A DNA stretch of 64,000 nucleotides from Adlercreutzia rubneri (GTDB lineage: Bacteria; Actinomycetota; Coriobacteriia; Coriobacteriales; Eggerthellaceae), in assembly GCF_009755265.1 (NCBI RefSeq), contig NZ_WPOO01000008.1:1-64000 (forward strand), in the 5' to 3' direction. Positions 35,101 through 42,078 of this stretch are shown piece after piece. Each line of letters opens with the position of its first letter. Position 1 is the stretch's first letter. The position numbers and the translations under genes were made by a program. The notes below the pieces were generated by a model. That model had not been told where the DNA came from, did not search any database, and was given only the letters and a program-made list of their open reading frames with translations.

Positions 35101-36875
35101 CCCACATCGTGCGGGTCGCGAATCTTGATGACCTTGAACAGGGCGTTCTTGATAACGGAAATCGCCAGACCCGCGGCGATGTCGCCTACGGTGGCGCCCT
35201 CCTTCTGGGCCTGTTTCACGCGGCTGTTCATGAACACGGTGCAGCGGCTGCCCAGATCCACCGGGTTCTCGGCGGAGATGGCCGTGGCGGCGAACTCGGC
35301 CACGTCCAGGTTCAGGCCGCTCGCGAAGGACTCGATGAAGCTGCCGCAGCCCGAGGAACAGGCCTCGTTCAGCATGATGTGGTCGATGACGCCGTCCTTC
35401 ACGCGCAAGCACTTCATGTCCTGGCCGCCGATGTCCAGGATGAACTCCACGCCGGGCAGCATCTCCTGGGCGCCGCGCAAATGGGCCACCGTCTCAATCT
35501 CGCCGGAGTCGACCCGCAGGGCCTCCAGCAGAAGCCCCTCGCCGTAGCCGGTCACCGTGGCGTGGCCTATCTGCACGAGCGGCTCATCCGTTTCCGGGTC
35601 GCGGGGCAGCGCCTGGTACAGCTCGGCCACGGCCGCCTTGGCGCAGCCCAGCACGTCGCCCTTGTTCGAGGCGTAGGTGGACCACAGAAGCGCCCCGTCC
35701 TCGCCGATGAGCGCCGCCTTGAACGTGGTGGAGCCGGCGTCGATGCCGAGGAAGGCCACGCCCCGGTAGTCCTCAAGCGACGCGCGACGCACGCGCTCGG
35801 CGTCGTGGCGAGCGTGGAACTCCGCCAGCTCCGCCTCGTCGGCGAACAGCGGCGCCAGGCGTACCACCTCCGAGCCCTGCATGTCGCCCAGGCCCTCCAG
35901 GCGCGTCAGCACATCGAAAAGCTTCTCGGGCCGCGCGCCCTCTGCCACACCGGCGATGGCGCAGCCGGCAGCCACGAACAGGTGCGCGTTCTCGGGCACG
36001 ATGATGGCCTCGTCGGTCAATTCCAAGATTTCGTAGAAGCGCTTGCGCAGTTCGGGCAGGTACTGCAAGGGGCCGCCGAGGAAGGCCACATGCCCCCGGA
36101 TGGGCCGGCCGCAGGCGAGACCGGAGATGGTCTGAGTCACCACCGACTGGAAGATGGAGGCGGCGATGTCCTCCTTGCGCGCGCCCTCGTTCAGAAGCGG
36201 CTGAACATCGGTCTTGGCGAACACGCCGCAGCGGCTCGCGATGGGGTAGATGGTCTCATGATCGGCCGCCAGCTCGTTCAGGCCGCCGGCATCCGTGTCC
36301 AGAAGGGCCGCCATCTGGTCGATGAAGGCGCCCGTGCCGCCGGCGCAGGTGCCGTTCATGCGCTGCTCGATACCGTTGTCGAAGTAGATGATCTTCGCGT
36401 CCTCGCCGCCCAACTCGATGGCGACGTCGGTTTTGGGGATGAAGGTCTCCACCGCCGTCTTCGACGCGATGACCTCCTGCACGAAAGTGACATCGAGCCA
36501 CTGGGACAGAAGCAGGCCGCCCGATCCGGTGATGGCGATGGTCATGGTCTCGTCCGGATAGGCCGCGGCGGCCTCGCGCAGCACCTCCACGATGGTGGCG
36601 CGCACGTCGGCGTGATGGCGGCGGTACACCGCCCACAGGATTTCGTTGTCGTTGTTCAGCACCGCCAGCTTCACCGTGGTCGATCCCACGTCGATGCCGA
36701 TATGGAAGGGGCACGCCTCCGCAGCGGCGCTGGCCTCGGCGGAAGTCTGGGCCGTCTCCACCGTGGTCACCCGCGGCGCGCAAGAGGCGCACGCCGCAGA
36801 TGCCAGCTCTTTCGCCGAGGTTGAGGCCTCGGTGATGATCTCAGTGTACTTGCTGTTCTTGGTGTTTTTCTTCAT
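32109..36875 (-). CDS. Giant acyl-CoA dehydratase activase / 2-hydroxyacyl-CoA dehydratase-like fusion
   Basis: 1588 residues from ATG 36875, with GGGAGAAAG upstream. Two tandem ASKHA ATPase domains come first. Domain 1 is about 55-310: IGIDVGSTTVKLAVL, ELGGEDAKII, and cluster cysteines in NGTCAGGTGAF and ASRCGVF. Domain 2 is about 373-640: LGIDAGSTTFKAALI, DIGGQDMKC, NEACSSGCGSF. A cysteine patch RCKGCSNACLL ... CEKG (about 682-715), a DUF2229 region from about 758 (GIPRALNMYENYPFW) and a C-terminal HgdB-like region follow. Archerases of the HgdC type push one low-potential electron, using ATP, into a dehydratase; here both parts are one chain. The physiological reaction of these fusions is not known to me. 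The gene overlaps tetR by 35 bases. Confidence 0.9.
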   Translation of the reverse strand: MKKNTKNSKYTEIITEASTSAKELASAACASCAPRVTTVETAQTSAEASAAAEACPFHIGIDVGSTTVKLAVLNNDNEILWAVYRRHHADVRATIVEVLREAAAAYPDETMTIAITGSGGLLLSQWLDVTFVQEVIASKTAVETFIPKTDVAIELGGEDAKIIYFDNGIEQRMNGTCAGGTGAFIDQMAALLDTDAGGLNELAADHETIYPIASRCGVFAKTDVQPLLNEGARKEDIAASIFQSVVTQTISGLACGRPIRGHVAFLGGPLQYLPELRKRFYEILELTDEAIIVPENAHLFVAAGCAIAGVAEGARPEKLFDVLTRLEGLGDMQGSEVVRLAPLFADEAELAEFHARHDAERVRRASLEDYRGVAFLGIDAGSTTFKAALIGEDGALLWSTYASNKGDVLGCAKAAVAELYQALPRDPETDEPLVQIGHATVTGYGEGLLLEALRVDSGEIETVAHLRGAQEMLPGVEFILDIGGQDMKCLRVKDGVIDHIMLNEACSSGCGSFIESFASGLNLDVAEFAATAISAENPVDLGSRCTVFMNSRVKQAQKEGATVGDIAAGLAISVIKNALFKVIKIRDPHDVGTKVIVQGGTFLNDAVLRAFEQLSEVNAIRPDIAGNMGAFGAALLARDRFEETRRRTENVPLSPDLGPKVPLSGLLSLEEIEALAPTHRTVRCKGCSNACLLTVNDFGIDAATGKHRRFITGNRCEKGESLGTGTEKSAVPNLFEYKAERTFGYEPLAPEEAPRGTVGIPRALNMYENYPFWFTFFTKLGYRVVLSDPSTKKTYEAGIESMPSESVCYPAKLSHGHIMNLLDKHPDFIWMPCSKWERQEDETAGNHFNCPIVASYPEALRLNIDELRETDVAFVSPWVPYHDKDKLAERLVVELTENFAKETNGCGPALTADEIRAAVEAAWAEDEAFKRDIRTKGVETLAWMEKTGTRGIVLAGRPYHQDPEINHAIPELLTSFGLAVLTEDSVAHLGQLERPIRVVDQWMYHTRLYAAAKVVTQRKDLDLIQLNSFGCGLDALTTDQVQEVLEAAGKVYTVLKIDEVSNLGAARIRVRSLLAALKDQADREAEAEADAAAEKRGCPAACIDLDNLDKLVPASFTEKADGVVAAAEIEQREGASTEFARPQFTEQMRDGGWTILAPQMAPYHFELLVPIFKRAGYNVALLPSVDHGAVDAGLKYVNNDICYPSILVTGQIMEAVLSGKYDTDKLAVLITQTGGGCRATNYISLIRKALKSVGLGHIPVIAISFKDLGEENPGFKITPKMLYQAIYALQYGDLLMMCLYRTRPYEVEPGSANRLFQYWMDACKHQLERGVRQSEFRRTVRRIVEDFDALPLAGEGTKPRVGVVGEILVKFHPTANNQIVDVIEREGCEAVVPGLIEFFLFGIAGGIFQQPIGKSKKSALGSKIGLAAIKKLRKPVNDALEKSSRFHPPADIYELADYASEILSLCNSMGEGWLLTAEMVELIRSGCPNVVCTQPFACLPNHVVGKATIKELRRRYPESNIVAVDYDPGASEVNQLNRIKLMIAVAKANLAEKEAEARAARAVARDGAPEEPETVAASVEVETTEVVG

Positions 36876-37596
36876 CGGACTTTCTCCCAACTTGCAGCTC
36901 GATGGATTCGCCGGGTTTGATGAACAGAAGGCGCATGGCGATGCGCGCCATGGTCTCAGAGGATTCGGGGCAGCCGCGCTCGATCCAGTGGGCGATGATG
37001 CCCAGGTAGGCGGCGGCGTAGAAGGCCACATAGTACTCCACGAAAACCGTAGGGTTGTCGCGATACTTCTCATGCAGGATGTTCTGCACCAGGTTCTCGC
37101 AGACCGCCTCGCGCAGCCGCGGCCCGAAGCGCACATCGCCCCCGGGGCCGAGCACCGCGTGCAAAAAATCGCTCTGCTCGCGCAGGTAGTCGAAGAGCTC
37201 CACGAGAAACGGCAGCGGCCGGCCCGTCGCGCGGAAGGCCAGCATATCCGCCAAGGTGATGGACTGCATGCGTCCCTGCAGGGCATCGAGGTCGGCCATG
37301 ACCTCGTCCTCCAGCACGGCGAGCAGCCCGTCCTTGTCGCGGAAGTGGTTGTAGAAGGTGCCACGGGACGTATCGGCCCGCTCGCACAGATCGTTCACGG
37401 TGAGCGCATCGTAGCCGCGCTCCTCCATGAGCTCGATGAGGGCGCCGCGCAGGGCCCGCCTCGATTTCGCGATGCGCCGATCCTCGCAGGGGGCGGCCGG
37501 CGCGCAGGTTGCCGTGGCTATGACGGTCTCCTTCGTTCGGTTGCGATACAGCGGTCGGATTTCGACAGAACGGCCAAAATTGGACACACTGTTCAA
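36841..37596 (-). CDS. TetR-family transcriptional regulator
   Basis: Up to 251 residues. TetR helix-turn-helix at about 45-95: RRALRGALIELMEERGYDALTVNDLCERADTSRGTFYNHFRDKDGLLAVLED; the ligand domain follows. It overlaps the giant activase by 35 bases, so it probably controls its own operon. The start is uncertain: TTG 37596 would be almost at the transcription start predicted from the promoter at 37605-37633. A good AAGGAG lies 6 bases before ATA 37521, which would remove 25 residues and leave the DNA-binding domain whole. Confidence 0.88.
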   Translation of the reverse strand: MNSVSNFGRSVEIRPLYRNRTKETVIATATCAPAAPCEDRRIAKSRRALRGALIELMEERGYDALTVNDLCERADTSRGTFYNHFRDKDGLLAVLEDEVMADLDALQGRMQSITLADMLAFRATGRPLPFLVELFDYLREQSDFLHAVLGPGGDVRFGPRLREAVCENLVQNILHEKYRDNPTVFVEYYVAFYAAAYLGIIAHWIERGCPESSETMARIAMRLLFIKPGESIELQVGRKSDEEKHQEQQVH

Positions 37597-37604
37597 TAGC
37601 TCGC

Positions 37605-37633
37605 ATTATAGAGAGCGCCGCCCTTTTCGGCAA
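37605..37633 (-). promoter_or_regulatory. Sigma-70 promoter of the tetR-activase operon
   Basis: On the minus strand TTGCCG (37633-37628) and a perfect TATAAT (37610-37605) are 17 bp apart. Confidence 0.7.
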
Positions 37634-37778
37634 CCCCTTCCTTCCCCTTCCACCACCCTTCCAAAAGCCTGTTTTCTTGTCGAAGGCGGCCCGCAGTTGC
37701 TCTTTTCCTGGTATCTTGGGGTTTCGCATTCGTACCACCGCGTTTATCGAGGAGGCAGGCGCCTGCGCGCCGAACCCT

Positions 37779-39155
37779 ATGGCAAACAGACCTGGCAAGC
37801 ATTCCGCTCCGCTCAACTCCGGCACCTCGCGCCGGGGCGCCCACTCGGCGCCGCTCGGCTCCACGCAGGGACGCCGCGGTTCCCACTCCGCCCCCGTAAC
37901 GAGCGCCGGCCGCAGCACCCGGAGCGCCCAGGCCGCCCGTTCTCGCAGCGCCCAGGCGGACGCCTCGCGGACGCCTCGCGCCTCCCGCGCCCGCTCCTCC
38001 TTCGAGGGCACCGGCTTCGCGCCGACCGCAAGCCCCGTTTCCGCCGCGGGCGGCTCCCAAAGCTTCGCTGCCACGGACAGCCTTGCCCACGCCAAAGCGG
38101 CTCGCAAGAAGTCGCGCGGTAAGAAGATCGCTCTCGGCATCGCCGCGGCCCTCGTCGTCATCCTCGCCGGTGCCGGCACGGCGCTCGCGCTCTACCTGAA
38201 CGGCATCAACGCCACCATCCAGGGCGGCCTCGATGACGCCGAGTTCAAGGAGCTCGGCGAGCAGCTGGCCCCGGCCAAGGCCGACGGCTCCTATTACGTG
38301 GGCATCTTCGGCAGCGACGCCCGCAAGGGCGAGACAGCCAGCCGCTCGGACGTGACCATGCTCGCCCGCATCGATCCCGACAAGGGCGTGGGCGATCTCA
38401 TCTCGGTGCCCCGCGACACCATGATCAATATCGAGGGTCACGGCACCCAGAAGATCAACGCCGCCTATGCCTTCGGCGGCCCGTCCGAGGCCGTGAAAAC
38501 GCTCTCCACCTTCGCCGGCGTGCCCATCACCCACTACGTGGAGGTGCACTTCGAGGAGCTGAAGGACGTTGTGAACGAACTCGGCGGTATTCAGGTGAAC
38601 GTGCCCGAGAGCTTCTATTCCGACACGAGCGGCATCTCCCTTGAGGCCGGCGAGCAGACCCTCGACGGCGACCAGGCCCTCGCCTTCGCCCGCGAGCGCC
38701 ACGCCACCCGCGCCGGTGACTTCTCCCGCGCCCAGGCCCAGCGCATGATCATCGAGGCCATCGTGGAGAAGGTGCTCTCGAAGTCCATCACCGAGATCCC
38801 CGGTACCGTGGAATCCCTCGCCCGCTGCGTGACCACCGACTACTCCGTGACCGATCTGGTGTCCCTCGCGCTCACCTTCAAGGACAAGGGACTCACCATG
38901 TACTCGGCCGCCTGCCCCAGCTACACCCTGAACCAGGACGGCATCAGCTACGTGGGCACCCAGTACGCCGAGTGGCAGGACATGATGCGCCGGGTAGACG
39001 CAGGGCTTGATCCAACCGACACCTCCGCGGAAATCCCCGAGCCCCAGGCAAGCGATACCGAACTGGGCGCCGCCACCAACGCCGCCTCCCCCGCCGAGTA
39101 CCGCGACCTCATGGCCGACGCCCTCACCACCGACGACGTCGTGGACGTGGAGTAG
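37779..39155 (+). CDS. LytR-CpsA-Psr (LCP) family cell-wall glycopolymer ligase
   Basis: 458 residues from ATG 37779 (MANRPGKHSAP); the ribosome site is weak, with GGAGG 25 bases away. A long basic, disordered cytoplasmic tail with HSAP and SAQ-type repeats (1-105), one TM helix (about 120-140), then the LCP domain (about 160-370). The polyprenyl-phosphate/metal site residues appear in SDARKGE, RSDVTMLARID, SVPRDTMI, and ARERHATRAGDFSRAQAQR. LCP proteins transfer undecaprenyl-linked polymers to peptidoglycan outside the membrane. The region past about 400 is acidic and unstructured. Confidence 0.9.
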   Translation: MANRPGKHSAPLNSGTSRRGAHSAPLGSTQGRRGSHSAPVTSAGRSTRSAQAARSRSAQADASRTPRASRARSSFEGTGFAPTASPVSAAGGSQSFAATDSLAHAKAARKKSRGKKIALGIAAALVVILAGAGTALALYLNGINATIQGGLDDAEFKELGEQLAPAKADGSYYVGIFGSDARKGETASRSDVTMLARIDPDKGVGDLISVPRDTMINIEGHGTQKINAAYAFGGPSEAVKTLSTFAGVPITHYVEVHFEELKDVVNELGGIQVNVPESFYSDTSGISLEAGEQTLDGDQALAFARERHATRAGDFSRAQAQRMIIEAIVEKVLSKSITEIPGTVESLARCVTTDYSVTDLVSLALTFKDKGLTMYSAACPSYTLNQDGISYVGTQYAEWQDMMRRVDAGLDPTDTSAEIPEPQASDTELGAATNAASPAEYRDLMADALTTDDVVDVE

Positions 39156-39179
39156 GCACGAATCCGCACCAGAAACGCC

Positions 39180-39215
39180 GAGCGGCCCGGACACTCGCCC
39201 GGGCCGCTCTTTTTT
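39180..39215 (+). terminator. Intrinsic terminator of the LCP gene
   Basis: GAGCGGCCCGG (39180-39190) pairs with CCGGGCCGCTC (39199-39209), an 11-bp perfect stem with an 8-base loop, followed by six T residues. Confidence 0.92.
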
Positions 39216-39253
39216 GCAAGATCAAAGGCAACCGTCAAATAGCTGCCGAAAGT

Positions 39254-39685
39254 TCATTCATCTTCCTTCGCACGGGCGCGTTGGGCCAGACGCCACGCCG
39301 AGCCGAGATTGAGCGCCCCATGCACAACAAGAAGCGCGAGAAGCACCTTGGCGGAAGCAGCATGCAGCGGCCCCCAAAAGTAATAGCCCTCGGCATAAAA
39401 GCCAAAGGCAGGCAGAACTGTTCCCGATTCCATGAGACCCGACAGGACAACAACTGCAACGGAAAGCACCAGCGCAGCATCGAGCAAAATTCGTCCCTTT
39501 GCTCGCCAGGCGCCCCGACTCGTCAAAAGGTGGCCGGCAAAATCAACATGCTGGGCCCCGTGCACAAGCAGGACCAACCCGATACCAAGCCCCAGCCACT
39601 CGTGCGCGCCAACGCCCGTCATCGCAGGCAGCGACACCACGATATACAAAACCAGCGCCAGCGCATCAACAACGAGCACTCTCAT
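39254..39685 (-). CDS. DUF4405-type four-helix membrane protein (cytochrome b-like)
   Basis: 143 residues, ATG 39685 behind GGTGGGA, overlapping the upstream gene by 4 bases. Four hydrophobic helices with well-placed histidines: HEWLGLGIGLVLLVHGAQHVDF, then PLHAASAKVLLALLVVHGALNLG. Paired membrane histidines are typical of DUF4405 and suggest haem b ligation and quinone chemistry. It is translationally coupled to a small protein with cytochrome-c-like motifs at the end of the locus 2 molybdoenzyme operon, so the two may form an electron-transfer module. Confidence 0.75.
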   Translation of the reverse strand: MRVLVVDALALVLYIVVSLPAMTGVGAHEWLGLGIGLVLLVHGAQHVDFAGHLLTSRGAWRAKGRILLDAALVLSVAVVVLSGLMESGTVLPAFGFYAEGYYFWGPLHAASAKVLLALLVVHGALNLGSAWRLAQRARAKEDE

Positions 39686-40044
39686 GAGCGTCCCACCTTC
39701 CGCACGATGCCGACAAGCGCCACCACAAGGGCCACCGGCATAAGTATCCACAGGTTCAAGCTCGCATCCGATGCCTGGTGGTAGCGCGAGCCGAGAGTTT
39801 CCCAACCATGGCACTCCACCGATGCGCAGGAAGCTTCCGGGCACGTCATCTCGTGCACGCCATCCGGCTCGGGCACGTCGTCGAAACCGTGGCAGCTTCC
39901 TGAAGCGCATCCCACCACAGGACAGGGTGAAGTCTCCGTAATGGGTCGCACACTCAACGCCTCAGGCTGAACAAGCATCACAGCACCGACCGAACAGACT
40001 GCGGCCAGCAGAAACACCGCCGCCGTCACGGCGATCTTTTTCAT
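39682..40044 (-). CDS. Small membrane protein with two duplicated CX4CH-type (c-haem-like) motifs
   Basis: 120 residues behind GGAGGAAGGAG. N-terminal signal anchor (MKKIAVTAAVFLLAAVCSVGAVML), a short exported domain and a C-terminal TM helix (about 95-115). The exported part holds two copies of one motif, CPVVGCASGSCHG and CPEASCASVECHG. Each can be read as CASxxCH, a CX4CH haem-attachment pattern known from multihaem cytochromes c3, with an extra CP-x3 cysteine before it. It probably passes electrons to or from the coupled DUF4405 protein. A metal- or disulfide-based role is possible if haem is not attached. Confidence 0.6.
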   Translation of the reverse strand: MKKIAVTAAVFLLAAVCSVGAVMLVQPEALSVRPITETSPCPVVGCASGSCHGFDDVPEPDGVHEMTCPEASCASVECHGWETLGSRYHQASDASLNLWILMPVALVVALVGIVRKVGRS

Positions 40045-40071
40045 AGGACTCCTTCCTCCTCCGAAAGAGAA

Positions 40072-40099
40072 GGGCCGCCCGCCCTGCGGCAGGCGGCCC
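40072..40099 (-). terminator. Hairpin between nrfD-like and cytochrome-like genes
   Basis: GGGCCGCC (40072-40079) pairs with GGCGGCCC (40092-40099), extended by GCC/GGC past one bulge. No T-tract follows on the minus strand. It may stabilise or attenuate the operon transcript rather than end it. Confidence 0.4.
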
Positions 40100-40156
40100 G
40101 CATGTCAGAAAGACGCAGGGCTGATTGGAGGGCTCGGCTCGCGTCCGCGCAACTGA

Positions 40157-41428
40157 CTACTTCTCGGAGGGACGCAACGGGAGAAACTTGAGCCCCAAGA
40201 AGAACACGAGGAACCCAAGGGCCACGACGCCCAGCGTCACGCCCGCCTCCAGCGGCGTCGGCCAGTAGACGAGGTTCGCATAGGCATCGGCAAGCGTGCC
40301 ATCGGCGTAGGTGATGCTCATGGAATTCACTGCAGGTGCCATGTCGGCCAGGTTAGTGATTTGGAATCCGCCCACCAGCAGCTGAACGCGCTTGCAGAAG
40401 ATGCCGGCGATGGCCAGCAACGAAGCCGTCACCAGAAGACCGTTGCGACGCAGGGCAGGAGTCAGGCAGATGACGGCGCACGCGACACAGCCGATGATCT
40501 CGAACCAGAAGTAGGGGGCCAGAGGACCTTGGGTCAGCATGGCCACTACCTCTGCCCCTGCGCCACCCGGGAACCCTTCGGTAAGCAGATCACAGCCAAA
40601 GAAGTACAAATCCACCAGCACAAAGGCTCCGAGCAGCTTGGCGAGACGCACGATGTTGTCTTGCTCCACGTTGAGGTAACCGGCACGGCGCAATCCAATG
40701 ACAACAGCCATCACGAGCGCCGTACCACACACCAGAGCGGAGGACACGAACCAAGGAGCCAGAAGGGCTGTATGCCACATCTCGTGCCCCTGCTGAAGAC
40801 TGAAGATCCAGGCAGTTACCGAATGGACGAGCACGGCGGTAACGAGAGCGATCACCGAGATGACGCGCAAGGCCACAGCGCTGACCTTGCCGCGCTCGGC
40901 CTGAATCTGGGCCCACAGGTATACGCACGACAGGATGAGGTAGGTGGAAAGGACAATGATATCCCACATAAGCGGGCTGCCCAGATTGGAGTAAACGAAC
41001 AGCTCCCACACGCGGAAGGGCTGGCCCATATCCACCACTACAAGACCGATGGCGACCACCGTGCAGGCGATGGATGAGAACACCGCCACTTTCGAGATAC
41101 CGCCGAAGCCGCGGATGCCGAGGGCCTTGGGCACCGACGAGATGATAAGACCGCCGGCCGACAGGCCCACGAAAAACATGAAGCCCGTGATGTAGAGGCC
41201 CCAGCTGTCGAGGTTGCGCATGGCGGTCTGCACCATGCCGCCCGACAGCTGCATAAACCACAGCACCAAGCCGACCACCATCACCACGGCGCTCACGCCG
41301 ATGGCAACATTGAGAGCAGGACTCTTGACGGCCGTCGACGCGTGCTCACTAGCACGCCCTCGATCGCTGGACGCTGAGAAATCGAGGTCATCGCTGGCAA
41401 GGGCTCCACCCTGCATATACTCGGACAT
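40157..41428 (-). CDS. NrfD/PsrC-type membrane anchor and quinol-interacting subunit (locus 2)
   Basis: 423 residues. After about 40 polar residues there are about ten TM helices. The family core shows in WGLYITGFMFFVGLSAGGLIISSV, VDMGQPFRVWELFVYSNLGSPLMWDI and YLILSCVYLWAQIQ, with conserved G/P/S residues around the quinone site of PsrC/NrfD proteins. It lies 17 bp after the ferredoxin gene and completes an A-B-C complex with the two upstream genes, linking the membrane quinone pool to the exported molybdoenzyme. Confidence 0.9.
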   Translation of the reverse strand: MSEYMQGGALASDDLDFSASSDRGRASEHASTAVKSPALNVAIGVSAVVMVVGLVLWFMQLSGGMVQTAMRNLDSWGLYITGFMFFVGLSAGGLIISSVPKALGIRGFGGISKVAVFSSIACTVVAIGLVVVDMGQPFRVWELFVYSNLGSPLMWDIIVLSTYLILSCVYLWAQIQAERGKVSAVALRVISVIALVTAVLVHSVTAWIFSLQQGHEMWHTALLAPWFVSSALVCGTALVMAVVIGLRRAGYLNVEQDNIVRLAKLLGAFVLVDLYFFGCDLLTEGFPGGAGAEVVAMLTQGPLAPYFWFEIIGCVACAVICLTPALRRNGLLVTASLLAIAGIFCKRVQLLVGGFQITNLADMAPAVNSMSITYADGTLADAYANLVYWPTPLEAGVTLGVVALGFLVFFLGLKFLPLRPSEK

Positions 41429-41445
41429 AATGTCACTCCCCTCTG

Positions 41446-42078
41446 CTAGACGAGATAGTAAGTTGAAGGCTCCGTGCCACGATCTTCCAAGAGCCGCTTG
41501 TGCGACCGTTCCGCAAGAAGACGGCTTACCTCAGAAGTCGGGTCATCTAAGTCGCCCCAAAAACGTGCTCGACCCACGCAAAGGTGCATGCAAGCCGGCT
41601 CAATGCCTTGAGACGTGCGGTGGTAGCAGAACGTGCACTTCTCCACGACGTGCTGCTGATGTTCGGGCGCATCCTTGCTGCCCATGGCATAGTCCATGTG
41701 GAATACGGGCTCTTCCCAGTTGAAAGAACGCACACCGTTGTAAGGGCAAGCACTCATGCACATGCGGCAGCCGATGCACTTGTCGTAATCCTGGCGCACC
41801 ACTCCCGTTTCGGGATCCTTGTAGGTCGCTCCCACCGGGCATACCTTCACGCAGGCGGGATTCTCGCAATGCTGGCAGGCGACGGGGATATAGCCGAACT
41901 GCAAATTGTCAGGATACGAGCCGCCCACCATGTCGAACCCCATCTCGCCACCGTTATCGGTGAAGATGCGGTTCCACCATACATCGTTGGGCAAGTTGTT
42001 CTCCGTTTTGCACGCCATGGCACATACGTGGCAGCCAATGCACTTCTTAGTGTCGATCACCATTCCATAACGGGTCAT
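41446..42078 (-). CDS. DmsB-like four-cluster ferredoxin subunit (locus 2)
   Basis: 210 residues; ATG directly follows the catalytic subunit's TAA. Sixteen cysteines in four groups: CIGCHVCAMAC, CQHCENPACVKVC, CIGCRMCMSAC, and CTFC with ACMHLC. A tryptophan-containing insert (SFNWEEPVFHMDYAMG) between groups three and four is common in this subunit type. It relays electrons between the NrfD-type anchor and the molybdopterin subunit. Confidence 0.94.
   Translation of the reverse strand: MTRYGMVIDTKKCIGCHVCAMACKTENNLPNDVWWNRIFTDNGGEMGFDMVGGSYPDNLQFGYIPVACQHCENPACVKVCPVGATYKDPETGVVRQDYDKCIGCRMCMSACPYNGVRSFNWEEPVFHMDYAMGSKDAPEHQQHVVEKCTFCYHRTSQGIEPACMHLCVGRARFWGDLDDPTSEVSRLLAERSHKRLLEDRGTEPSTYYLV

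Noticed and set aside
32079..36824. A very long open frame on the plus strand opposite the giant activase
   Set aside because: It is the antisense of a gene with clear ASKHA motifs. Its His/Gly/Leu/Arg/Val-rich composition comes from high-GC codon bias and matches no family.
36876..37364. A longer start for the giant activase inside tetR
   Set aside because: ATG 36875 has a good ribosome site, and the upstream part would be tetR in another frame.
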